Source of the DNA: JANXSG01 sp038203935
GTDB lineage: Bacteria > Armatimonadota > Chthonomonadetes > Chthonomonadales > Chthonomonadaceae
Direction of reading: 5' to 3'
NCBI GenBank assembly: GCA_038203935.1
Contig: JBBRDM010000149.1
Span: 1 to 13,683, forward strand
DNA: 13,683 nt
Positions 1 through 6,413 of this stretch are shown piece after piece. Every line of letters begins with the position of its first letter. Positions within the stretch are counted from its first letter, which is position 1. The notes under the pieces are model-generated. The model was not told the DNA's origin. It was given only the letters and a program-made list of their open reading frames with translations, and searched no databases. The position numbers were made by a program, and so were the translations under genes.

Positions 1-1
1 G

Positions 2-94
2 GGATTCGAGAGATTGATGCTCTATCTCACAGGAATGAAAAACATTCGCGATGTCATTCCATTTCCAAGATCCCCAAGTTCCGCAGATTTTTAA
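2..94 (+). CDS. asnS: Asparaginyl-tRNA synthetase, C-terminal end (partial)
   Basis: Only the last 30 codons are present; the gene starts outside the window. The reading frame beginning at base 2 gives GFERLMLYLTGMKNIRDVIP followed by FPRSPSSADF and a TAA stop. GFERL is the end of class II aminoacyl-tRNA synthetase motif 3, whose Arg contacts ATP. The tail with T-G-x-x-N-I-R-D-x-I-P-F-P-R is the characteristic C-terminus of AsnRS; AspRS shares the ER core but usually has a different tail. The enzyme charges tRNA-Asn with asparagine in the cytoplasm. It is a housekeeping gene with no evident functional link to its neighbours. The identification comes from recognising the motif, not from a search. 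Confidence 0.85.
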   Translation, partial: GFERLMLYLTGMKNIRDVIPFPRSPSSADF

Positions 95-144
95 TATTTC
101 CAACGATGAAATTCACGACTAAAAATATTCACTTTGAGGCAACT

Positions 145-1887
145 ATGCATTCTTTCAAAACGATACTGCTTACTCTGGCTGTGCTTACTTTATCTAGCTT
201 TTCTCACGCCAACGATAACTATCCACTTGGGCCTGATTCACAAAAACAGACAGGTGTACCCCATGGAAACCTGACACATTTCAAATGGTCCAGCAAAATA
301 TTTCCAGGCACCGAAAGAGACTGCTGGGTGTACGCTCCGGCACAGGTCGATCAAGCGAAACCTTCGTGTGTGATGATTTTTCAGGATGGCGGCGGCTTTC
401 AGGGTGTGGATGGCCAGTTTCGAGTACCAATTGTTTTCGACAATCTGATAGCCAAAAAACAGATGCCGGTTACCATCGGAATATTTTTGAATCCAGGAGT
501 AGTACCTTCAGCGAAACCCGATTCGCTGCCCCGCTATAACCGAAGCTTTGAATACGATGCCATTTCTGATCGATACGCGCAGTTCCTGCTGGATGAGATA
601 ATTCCCGAAGTCGCAAAAAAATATAATCTCAGTTCTAATCCAGCGGATCGAGGGCTGTGCGGCGCGAGTTCCGGCGGGATATGTTCCTTCGTAGCTGCCT
701 GGGAACGCCCGGATCAGTTCAGCAGGGTTATCAGTTTTGTGGGCAGCTTTACCAACCTGCGTGGAGGGCACAACCTTGCGCTCGATATTCGAAAGTTCGA
801 ACCGAAACCGATCCGGGTCTACCTGCAGGATGGAACTGCCGACCAGGATATCTATGGCGGAAGCTGGTTTCAGGGTAATTCCGAGATGGCCTCTGCGCTG
901 AAGTTCGCTGGTTACGACTATCATTTTGAAGTCGGCGATGGCGGCCATTCCGGAACTCATGGCGCCATGCTGCTTCCCGATGCGCTTCGATGGATCTGGC
1001 GAGACTATCCCGCACCACTGCCGCCCGCGAGTCCCAGGAACACCCCCGTCAATGAGGTTATTCTATCTGGCGAAGGTTGGCAGCCGGTTTCTTCGGGAGG
1101 TGATAAAATTGCTGCAATTACTGCAGGAAGCAGCGGAAGCATCTATGCGGCAGTTCCTGCACTAAATCATATTCTGCAGATACAAGCCAATGGTGAAACA
1201 ACCCCGCGAAAAGAAGAGGTATTAGGCGTTGAATCGCTTGCCTTAGATCCGGAAGGAATTCTGTGCATATCCCAGCCGAAGGAACGAACAGTTTCCGCAC
1301 TGACTCCCGATGGAAAATCCTTTATAGTTGAGCGACGCATCAGGCCGACAGGACTTGCGATCAGCTCCAAGAGTGATCTATATATCGCTGATGCTTCCAG
1401 ACAGAGAATTGTGGTGAGGACGAAATCCGGTAAGTCGATGAGTTTTCCTTTAGGCGAAATGATTCCATCGGGCATCGCTCTCACACCCGATCAGAGTCTA
1501 CTCGTTGTGACCTCGGCCTCTCCTGGTGTTCCTGGATGTTCATTTTCAGTGTTACCGGACGGATCATTAGCGAATATGCAGGAGTATTTTGATCTCTATA
1601 TACCGTATGGCAGCGGAAACAGCGGCGCTGGCGGCATAGCGACAGATAGACAGGGCAGGCTATACGCGGCGAGTATCAGTGGAATACAAGTGCTGGATCA
1701 GGCAGGCCGGGTAATCGCAATTCTCGACTCTCCTACGCGCAGCGGCACTGCTTCCATTGCCTTTGGCGGTGAAAAACGCGATTGGCTCTTTGCGGTTAGT
1801 GATGGAAAGTTGTTCAAGCGTCATCTAAAAACAACTGGCGTTTTCTCCTTCGAATCGCCAATCAAGCCGCCTGAGCCGCACTTATAA
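145..1887 (+). CDS. Secreted esterase fused to SMP-30/gluconolactonase-like propeller
   Basis: A 580-residue exported protein with two parts. Residues 1-22 or so form a signal peptide (MHSFKTILLTLAVLTLSSFS, then HA). Residues about 40-295 are an alpha/beta-hydrolase of the putative esterase type (enterochelin esterase/Fes, PF00756-like). The nucleophile motif GASSGG is at 173-178 (Ser175), a candidate acidic residue lies in QDGTADQD (about 229-235), and candidate His residues lie in GDGGHSGTHG (268 or 272). Residues about 305-565 contain repeated blade-like segments (GIALTPDQSLLVV, GGIATDRQGRLYAA, GIQVLDQAGRV) typical of SMP-30/gluconolactonase beta-propellers. Such fusions occur in PVC-type bacteria; the likely role is hydrolysis of sugar esters or lactones outside the cytoplasm, substrate unknown. 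An in-frame ATG at 106 exists, but 145 has GAGG five bases upstream and begins a proper signal peptide. Confidence 0.82.
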   Translation: MHSFKTILLTLAVLTLSSFSHANDNYPLGPDSQKQTGVPHGNLTHFKWSSKIFPGTERDCWVYAPAQVDQAKPSCVMIFQDGGGFQGVDGQFRVPIVFDNLIAKKQMPVTIGIFLNPGVVPSAKPDSLPRYNRSFEYDAISDRYAQFLLDEIIPEVAKKYNLSSNPADRGLCGASSGGICSFVAAWERPDQFSRVISFVGSFTNLRGGHNLALDIRKFEPKPIRVYLQDGTADQDIYGGSWFQGNSEMASALKFAGYDYHFEVGDGGHSGTHGAMLLPDALRWIWRDYPAPLPPASPRNTPVNEVILSGEGWQPVSSGGDKIAAITAGSSGSIYAAVPALNHILQIQANGETTPRKEEVLGVESLALDPEGILCISQPKERTVSALTPDGKSFIVERRIRPTGLAISSKSDLYIADASRQRIVVRTKSGKSMSFPLGEMIPSGIALTPDQSLLVVTSASPGVPGCSFSVLPDGSLANMQEYFDLYIPYGSGNSGAGGIATDRQGRLYAASISGIQVLDQAGRVIAILDSPTRSGTASIAFGGEKRDWLFAVSDGKLFKRHLKTTGVFSFESPIKPPEPHL

Positions 1888-1899
1888 TTTACCGCCGGA

Positions 1900-1945
1900 T
1901 AACCACTTTCCAGTTGCAGGGATGCGTACAGCTGGAAAGTGGTTA
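1900..1945. terminator. Long hairpin between convergent genes, possible terminator
   Basis: Arms 1900-1916 and 1929-1945 form a 17-bp stem with one G-T pair around a 12-base loop; 13 of the pairs (AACCACTTTCCAG with its complement) are uninterrupted. It lies 13 bases after the stop of the esterase gene and 32 bases beyond the stop of the convergent YbaY-like gene, the usual place for a bidirectional terminator. There is no clean U-tract on either side (only a short CTTTT 15-20 bases after the plus-strand stem), so intrinsic termination is possible but not certain. Confidence 0.45.
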
Positions 1946-1976
1946 ACACTTGTAAGTCATCTTTTATTGCAGCCTC

Positions 1977-2411
1977 TTATTTACCACTTCGGCTTGCTAC
2001 CGGTGTCATTAAAACCACAAATTCAGTTGCACTGCCATTGGTAAGCACAGGATTTACCTCAGCGTTTCGCCATATCTGGCGACCTTTGCGTGTGATCACC
2101 GCCTGCAGCACATAGTTATGCCGGGCATTGAATGAACCACCTTTTACTATCAGATCAAATGGGATAGGTAACTGATGTGGTATACGGGCAGTTCGCTGCG
2201 CGATTACTGAATTTGGACCCTTAGGCGTGGTAGCATCCAGTATGCGGACTGAAATCACAGCGTCTTTTGGAAGGACAGATTTGCCCCGAGACGTAACCAC
2301 GCCCGTAACTTCCTGACTCGGCTGCTGATTTTTTAATCTGTTTGCGTCCGACTTCATTGTAATCAAAGGAACAAATAAAATTATTGTCAAGGCAGTTAGC
2401 ATCTTTTTCAT
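1977..2411 (-). CDS. Exported YbaY/YscW-type domain protein (short paralogue)
   Basis: A 144-residue protein with an N-terminal signal peptide (MKKMLTALTIILFVPLITMK, cleavage probably after SDA). The mature part matches the YbaY/YscW-like domain (PF09619 type): a beta-rich segment VTGVVTSRGKSVLPKDAVIS, then the conserved HQLPIPF and a C-terminal NPVLTNG. The longer frame opens at 2498, but the start at 2411 has AAGGA eight bases upstream and begins exactly with the signal sequence. I see no lipobox cysteine, so it is probably periplasmic rather than a lipoprotein. The family's molecular role is poorly defined. It is closely similar to the C-terminal half of the next gene upstream on this strand (IWxNA and NPVLTNG shared), so the two look like a tandem duplication. 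A terminator at 2535-2571 makes it a separate transcription unit. Confidence 0.72.
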   Translation of the reverse strand: MKKMLTALTIILFVPLITMKSDANRLKNQQPSQEVTGVVTSRGKSVLPKDAVISVRILDATTPKGPNSVIAQRTARIPHQLPIPFDLIVKGGSFNARHNYVLQAVITRKGRQIWRNAEVNPVLTNGSATEFVVLMTPVASRSGK

Positions 2412-2534
2412 AAGTTGCATCCTTTCTAAATTCAGCAGTGAACACCTGCTTTGAATCCTTATATTTATTAGATTAAGTCGTAATTGATGTGGTTCCATGC
2501 GTCAATACCACGAAATCACTTATGAACAGACCAT

Positions 2535-2571
2535 AAAAAGTCCCGGCTCCATTTCGAAGCCGGGACTTTTT
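2535..2571. terminator. Strong bidirectional rho-independent terminator
   Basis: Perfect 14-bp inverted repeat: AAAAAGTCCCGGCT at 2535-2548 and its complement at 2558-2571, around a 9-base loop. The stem has a GC-rich core (GTCCCGGCT) flanked by A5/T5 tracts, so both strands give a stem followed by U-residues. It lies 72 bases beyond the stop of the minus-strand gene ending at 2643 and ends transcription of that gene before the next YbaY-like gene. Confidence 0.92.
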
Positions 2572-2642
2572 ATTTTATTATACATTTCTGCAAACTTGAA
2601 CGCAGAAATATTTTAACTTTGATGTAAGGACAGGATGTCGAA

Positions 2643-3431
2643 CTATTTCCTGCGGCGCATACCAACTGGGGCGAGCATAACCTGCATCTCACTGGGATTA
2701 CCATTTGTGAGGACGGGATTACTGTTCGCATTGTGCCAGATGGGTCGGCCATTCAGCTTGACCACTGCATCCAGCAGATACTTATGCGGTGAATCTATCT
2801 TGTTGGGATCGTATTTCACAGTAAAAGCGATCGGCACCTGATGCGTTATTGGAAATGTCTTTTGCGCTATCACAGCATTTGCTCGATCGGTAGTGGTAAC
2901 GTCTATAATCTTGATAGTCAGCATAGCGCCTTGCGGAATGGCAATACGCTGAAAATAGGTAACCGTACCTTCGACTTCCATGGTAGCGGCAGCATCTTCC
3001 GCTCCGCTCATTTTAGCTCCAGCATCTGGGCTTAGCAAAGCTCCGGGATGGGCATTTACCATCGGAAGCACTCTTCGGGCTGCTTCCGCCCAAATCTCTG
3101 CCTGTTTGCGAGAAGTGATGCCGTTTATCTTGCCATCTGCCGCGGTCACCGTTATCAGCAGATGCTGTTTTACCATGATTTTAAACTCATTGCGCTGCGT
3201 GGGCACCACTTTGATATCGGATGCGCTCAGCGCTGAGTCGCCTAATATTTCTGGCAGTCGTTCCGTCACCATATCGGCACGCTGATCTGGTGAAGATCCA
3301 TGTGCTGTTGCGTGAATAATGAACAGCGATTCGCCGCCAATTGCCACTTCTCCCTCGACAGCATGTGAGGTCAGCGGTGTCAGCAGCAGTCCTCCAAAAA
3401 ATATAGCCAACAGTGGCTGAGTAAACTTCAT
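2643..3431 (-). CDS. Exported two-domain protein: MscS-associated-type N-domain plus YbaY/YscW-type domain
   Basis: A 262-residue exported protein. Residues 1-24 are a signal peptide (MKFTQPLLAIFFGGLLLTPL, then TSHA). Residues about 30-130 resemble the periplasmic segment that precedes some MscS-like channels in cyanobacteria and related groups: LFIIHATAHGSSPDQRADMV, an I-K-V-V strand, LLITVTAADG, then a helix with AEIWAEAARRVL. This similarity is from memory and needs a profile search. Residues about 150-262 form a YbaY/YscW-type domain (EVEGTVTYFQRIAIPQGAML, HQVPIAF, HKYLLDAVV, NPVLTNG). The start at 3431 has AAAGGGA upstream; a TTG at 3449 lacks a ribosome-binding site and adds only six residues. 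It ends with TAG. Function unknown; an envelope role is inferred from the signal peptide. Confidence 0.72.
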   Translation of the reverse strand: MKFTQPLLAIFFGGLLLTPLTSHAVEGEVAIGGESLFIIHATAHGSSPDQRADMVTERLPEILGDSALSASDIKVVPTQRNEFKIMVKQHLLITVTAADGKINGITSRKQAEIWAEAARRVLPMVNAHPGALLSPDAGAKMSGAEDAAATMEVEGTVTYFQRIAIPQGAMLTIKIIDVTTTDRANAVIAQKTFPITHQVPIAFTVKYDPNKIDSPHKYLLDAVVKLNGRPIWHNANSNPVLTNGNPSEMQVMLAPVGMRRRK

Positions 3432-3510
3432 AATTTTGTTCCCTTTCAAGGAGAATTTTAGAGATTTAGGATTTGAGGCTGAAAGGTCTCGGTCTCTTTT
3501 TGCACATCTT

Positions 3511-3519
3511 AGTATATCA
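3511..3519 (-). promoter_or_regulatory. Extended -10 promoter candidate for the two-domain YbaY-like gene
   Basis: On the minus strand the sequence reads TGATATACT: a TGn extension followed by TATACT (positions 3519 down to 3511), a good extended -10 element. No convincing -35 box lies 16-18 bases upstream, as is common for extended -10 promoters. Predicted start near 3504 would leave a 5' leader of about 70 bases before the ATG at 3431. Confidence 0.42.
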
Positions 3520-3584
3520 GATACTCTCTCTAGAATGGTTGTTCCCGTGCAGGTACATGCCCCTTCTTCAATCGAAAAACGCTT

Positions 3585-5183
3585 TTAAAATGGATTTGTC
3601 GGCTCGATTTTCCAGAATTTTATAGTTTCGAATTGAGCGGAGCCACCTTCCGCCGTCAGGAATACACCCAGACTGTCCAAACGCCCGGGATAGACTCGCC
3701 TCCCAATTGCCTGGCGGTCGTTCGCAAAAACTTCGATTATGGAGCAGTCGATGAAGACGCGCAGATGCAGTTTCTCATCCAACGCTAAATGCAAGGGAGC
3801 CCGTTCCACAATCTTTCGACCAGCCACTCCACTCTGTTCTGCATCGAAGACAAGTTCGTGTGCCGCTGTATCGAAATAGATCGACGTATATTCGCTCTCG
3901 TCTGGCGAACATCGCACTTTCAGGCCGACGCGAACTGCATCACCAGGCTGAATGATGAGTTCGATCTCGCAGGCATCCCCTATCACACCGTTCAGCTCAG
4001 ACGGCGAATTCTGCGTGATGAAAATTGGTGCGAAACTATGGGGATGTGAGCGAAGGATTTCGATCTCTTGTACCGGCCGCATCCGAAGTGAACCGTCTTC
4101 ACCCAGCCAGAGAGTGCGAGGCAGCCCATATACACCCGACCAGCCTTTTTCCTTTTCACCACCAGGATTATCTGTAAGCCATGCCCACATAATCTGGCGC
4201 CCCTGCCCATCTATGAGAGCCTCCGGTGCAAAATAGGTATTATCCATCCAGGTCATTCTGCCATGCTTTTCGGGCAGGAAATGATCGTTTGCATAGGTGC
4301 CTATATAGTATTGGCATCCTCGATTATGGCTGATGAATAGAAGCAGATATTTCCCGCTTGGATAACCACCTTCCGGGCTGGAAGGAAGCGGCAGAAAACT
4401 GGGGCACATGTTGTCTTCGCTCGCTTCTGTCCACGTAAGATCCCTCTCGTAGAAGATATGCCGGTAGTTCCAATTTTGCAAATCGGCTGATTCGAAAAGA
4501 TACAGCCGATCTCCCTGTTCTGATACGGGAGCCTCTGGTTCGCGGCCAATTTTGTTTAAAACCAGCAGGTTGCCTGTCAGCATATAGTACAGACCGTCTT
4601 TTTTCCAGATATTGGAAGGGTCTGCTGAGCCGATTAACTTCGCTTTGCCATGCTCATCGAGAATTTCTGTAATGCCGAATTCAGTGGATTTGATGATGGG
4701 GTTAGCTTCGAACTTGATCCATGAATTAAAATCAGGATCTGCACTGCGGGCTAAGCCGATGCCGCGCGCCCCCCAGAGCATCCAGTAGGAGAGATAGGCC
4801 GTACCTTCCTCATCCACGAACCCGCCGCCACTGAAACACCCTTCATCACCATCGCCCGGACCGATGCTGTCTGGATGATGACGCCAGTGAAGGAGATCAG
4901 AACTGGAGATATGCCCCCAGCAGAAGCCTGATCCTTTGCGATTATAGAGATACATCAAGTGATAACGGCCGTCGCTGTAGAATGCACCATTCGGGTCGCC
5001 CGGCTCCGCTATATCCTCTGGCGGGCAGAAATGATATTTTGGCCTCCAGGGATCTGCCAGGAGCCGCTCTCGCAGCAGGCGAGCCGACTGTACGGCGGCA
5101 TCCGGAACATCGCCTTCAAATTCCCAAATTTCCGGAATAGGAACGGAGCTATTTTGGTTACTTTTGATTTCAGAATCTGTCAA
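3585..5183 (-). CDS. Glycoside hydrolase family 32 (fructan/sucrose hydrolase-like)
   Basis: A 532-residue protein without a signal peptide, so probably cytoplasmic. It has the GH32 layout of an N-terminal five-blade propeller and a C-terminal beta-sandwich. Visible motifs: YHFCPPEDIAEPGDPNGAFY with the nucleophile Asp63 in DPNG; FSGGG at 117-121; SADPSNIW with the transition-state-stabilising Asp188 (RDP in classic members, ADP here); and SEDNMCPSF with Glu256 and Cys260, in place of the classic W-E-C-P acid/base motif. The C-terminal part has LHLRVFIDCSIIEVFANDRQ, typical of the GH32 sandwich. Expected activity is hydrolysis of beta-fructofuranosides, but the altered motifs suggest a divergent subfamily, so the substrate is open. 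Start: TTG at 5183 with a weak GGAT upstream; an in-frame stop lies eight codons before it and no ATG occurs until residue 78, inside the catalytic domain. Confidence 0.85.
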   Translation of the reverse strand: MTDSEIKSNQNSSVPIPEIWEFEGDVPDAAVQSARLLRERLLADPWRPKYHFCPPEDIAEPGDPNGAFYSDGRYHLMYLYNRKGSGFCWGHISSSDLLHWRHHPDSIGPGDGDEGCFSGGGFVDEEGTAYLSYWMLWGARGIGLARSADPDFNSWIKFEANPIIKSTEFGITEILDEHGKAKLIGSADPSNIWKKDGLYYMLTGNLLVLNKIGREPEAPVSEQGDRLYLFESADLQNWNYRHIFYERDLTWTEASEDNMCPSFLPLPSSPEGGYPSGKYLLLFISHNRGCQYYIGTYANDHFLPEKHGRMTWMDNTYFAPEALIDGQGRQIMWAWLTDNPGGEKEKGWSGVYGLPRTLWLGEDGSLRMRPVQEIEILRSHPHSFAPIFITQNSPSELNGVIGDACEIELIIQPGDAVRVGLKVRCSPDESEYTSIYFDTAAHELVFDAEQSGVAGRKIVERAPLHLALDEKLHLRVFIDCSIIEVFANDRQAIGRRVYPGRLDSLGVFLTAEGGSAQFETIKFWKIEPTNPF

Positions 5184-5266
5184 GCTGCTTATCCATTCAT
5201 CAACCTATAAAACACAAATGATCCTAATTGCTGAGTAAAATAAACTGCAATCTTGAGTTTTAATTT

Positions 5267-5406
5267 AGCCGAAAAAAAGCAAAAAAGGCGCAAAAAAATA
5301 TATCAGAAAATTTGTATATCGATTAAAATTCATTTACTCTGCTATCGCCTTTTTGTGCCTTTTTGTGCCTTTTTTGCTTTTGGGGCTTTTGTGCTTTTTT
5401 GCGGCT
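5267..5406. repeat. A/T-tract inverted and tandem repeats between isomerase and GH32 genes
   Basis: Two nested imperfect inverted repeats: 5267-5280 with 5393-5406 (13 of 14 bases match) and 5279-5294 with 5362-5377 (15 of 16 match). Between the right-hand copies lies a 10-bp tandem unit CCTTTTTGTG repeated about two and a half times (5348-5377). The low-complexity words GCAAAAAAGGC and GGCACAAAAA dominate. It follows directly on the stop of the minus-strand isomerase gene (5424). On the minus strand the distal arm is U-rich, so the region could end that transcript; it may also be a degraded repeat element. Confidence 0.6.
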
Positions 5407-5423
5407 AAAACCTGACCATCGAA

Positions 5424-6275
5424 CTACGCACGGCCTTCCTGCTCCAGCGTCAGCAGTGGATTTCCGGGTTTCATCTCTTTACGCACGGTTGTTTCGGCAT
5501 CCTGTTTTTCCCAGAGTGAACGCGATAACGATCTTCTTACTGCCGCGATTTGATAAGCGACTTCAACATATTCGTTCTGCGTAGAATGATGCTCCACTCC
5601 CCAGCAGCCGGTGTATCCTGCATCTAGAAGCAGCTTCATCTTCGCCTCCAAACAAGTGCGGGTGACGTTCGCATCGACATGGGTGTGTGCAGTCCACGGC
5701 GCGAGTCTGCGGTCTCCTTCGTCCGGATCTCCCAGTTCCCAATGACCAATATGGAGTAGAATACCATAGGAGAGATGATCGACGGCACGTGCAATTTTCT
5801 CCATATTATCTGCTACCAGTGAGAATCCCCAGTGAGTTTCTGGCCCGACTTTAAATCCATGTTCCTGACCGAATTGGCAGTACTCTTTATATTTTGAGAC
5901 CACATACTCGAACTGTTCCTCGTTCATCGGCCCGACAGTTCCGCCTGTGTCGAATCGCACTGTTTTCGCTCCCAATGTGGCAGCAGCCTGCAAGTGTTCC
6001 ATGGCGAGCTCGTAATTTTTTTTACGGGCTTCAGGGTCGTCTTCCCAGAGATGCGGACCATCGACATGGTAATTAACTATCGTAAGCTCACGTTCTTCGG
6101 CTGCCTGGCGAACTTTGATGAGATAATCGGTATCGGTGGTGCCGATCAGGCCGTTCCAAAAATCAGCGGTATCCAGACCATAGCGATATCTGCATGATTC
6201 CAGATATCCGAACGCATCTATTTTTCCCTCTGCAAGCAGCCCATGAAAACTATACGAAGCAATCGAAATATTCAT
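5424..6275 (-). CDS. Sugar phosphate isomerase/epimerase-like TIM barrel
   Basis: A 283-residue protein of the xylose-isomerase-like/AP-endonuclease-2 fold (PF01261 type), usually a cytoplasmic sugar isomerase, epimerase or dehydratase with a divalent metal. It starts with the typical first strand MNISIASYSFHGLLAEG. Candidate metal ligands sit at strand ends: Glu146 (VGPETHWG), His175/His178 (LLHIGHWE), His197/His199 (AHTHVD) and Glu228 (WGVEHHS). The C-terminal 30 residues are polar and lie beyond the barrel. Start: ATG with GGGGGG five to ten bases upstream. It lies upstream of the GH32 gene on the same strand, separated by 240 bases of repeat-rich DNA, so co-transcription is uncertain; both could serve sugar catabolism. 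It ends with TAG. The exact substrate cannot be told from the sequence. Confidence 0.8.
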   Translation of the reverse strand: MNISIASYSFHGLLAEGKIDAFGYLESCRYRYGLDTADFWNGLIGTTDTDYLIKVRQAAEERELTIVNYHVDGPHLWEDDPEARKKNYELAMEHLQAAATLGAKTVRFDTGGTVGPMNEEQFEYVVSKYKEYCQFGQEHGFKVGPETHWGFSLVADNMEKIARAVDHLSYGILLHIGHWELGDPDEGDRRLAPWTAHTHVDANVTRTCLEAKMKLLLDAGYTGCWGVEHHSTQNEYVEVAYQIAAVRRSLSRSLWEKQDAETTVRKEMKPGNPLLTLEQEGRA

Positions 6276-6304
6276 CTTTCCCCCCGAACAAGATTCTTTT
6301 CCAA

Positions 6305-6313
6305 ATTATAGCA
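6305..6313 (-). promoter_or_regulatory. Extended -10 promoter for the isomerase gene
   Basis: On the minus strand TGCTATAAT (6313 down to 6305) is a TGn extension plus a consensus TATAAT. No -35 consensus is seen 17 bases upstream, which extended -10 promoters tolerate. The predicted start near 6298 leaves a leader of about 23 bases holding the G-rich ribosome-binding site before the ATG at 6275. Confidence 0.58.
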
Positions 6314-6345
6314 CAGCACAATACCAGGCCGATATGGAATCTGGA

Positions 6346-6366
6346 GTGATTAATCACAGGTATACT
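6346..6366 (+). promoter_or_regulatory. Palindrome and -10 candidate in the divergent intergenic region
   Basis: GTGATTAATCAC at 6346-6357 is a perfect 12-bp palindrome. It lies three bases before TATACT at 6361-6366, a good -10 box for the antiporter gene starting at 6414, and about 35-50 bases upstream of the divergent isomerase -10. The location fits an operator controlling either or both genes. GTGA/TCAC half-sites recall CRP/FNR-type sites, but the spacer here is four bases rather than six, so the regulator is unknown. No convincing -35 for the plus-strand promoter. Confidence 0.35.
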
Positions 6367-6413
6367 ATCTAATCGCAGCATAAGTGCGTTAAACTCTACA
6401 AAAGGATCGTAAT

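Noticed and set aside
106..144. Upstream start at 106 for the esterase fusion
   Set aside because: It has no ribosome-binding site and would bury the signal peptide behind 13 polar residues. The ATG at 145 has GAGG at good spacing.
508..960. Minus-strand open frame of 150 codons inside the esterase gene
   Set aside because: It is antisense to the catalytic domain of a clearly coding gene and has no recognisable features.
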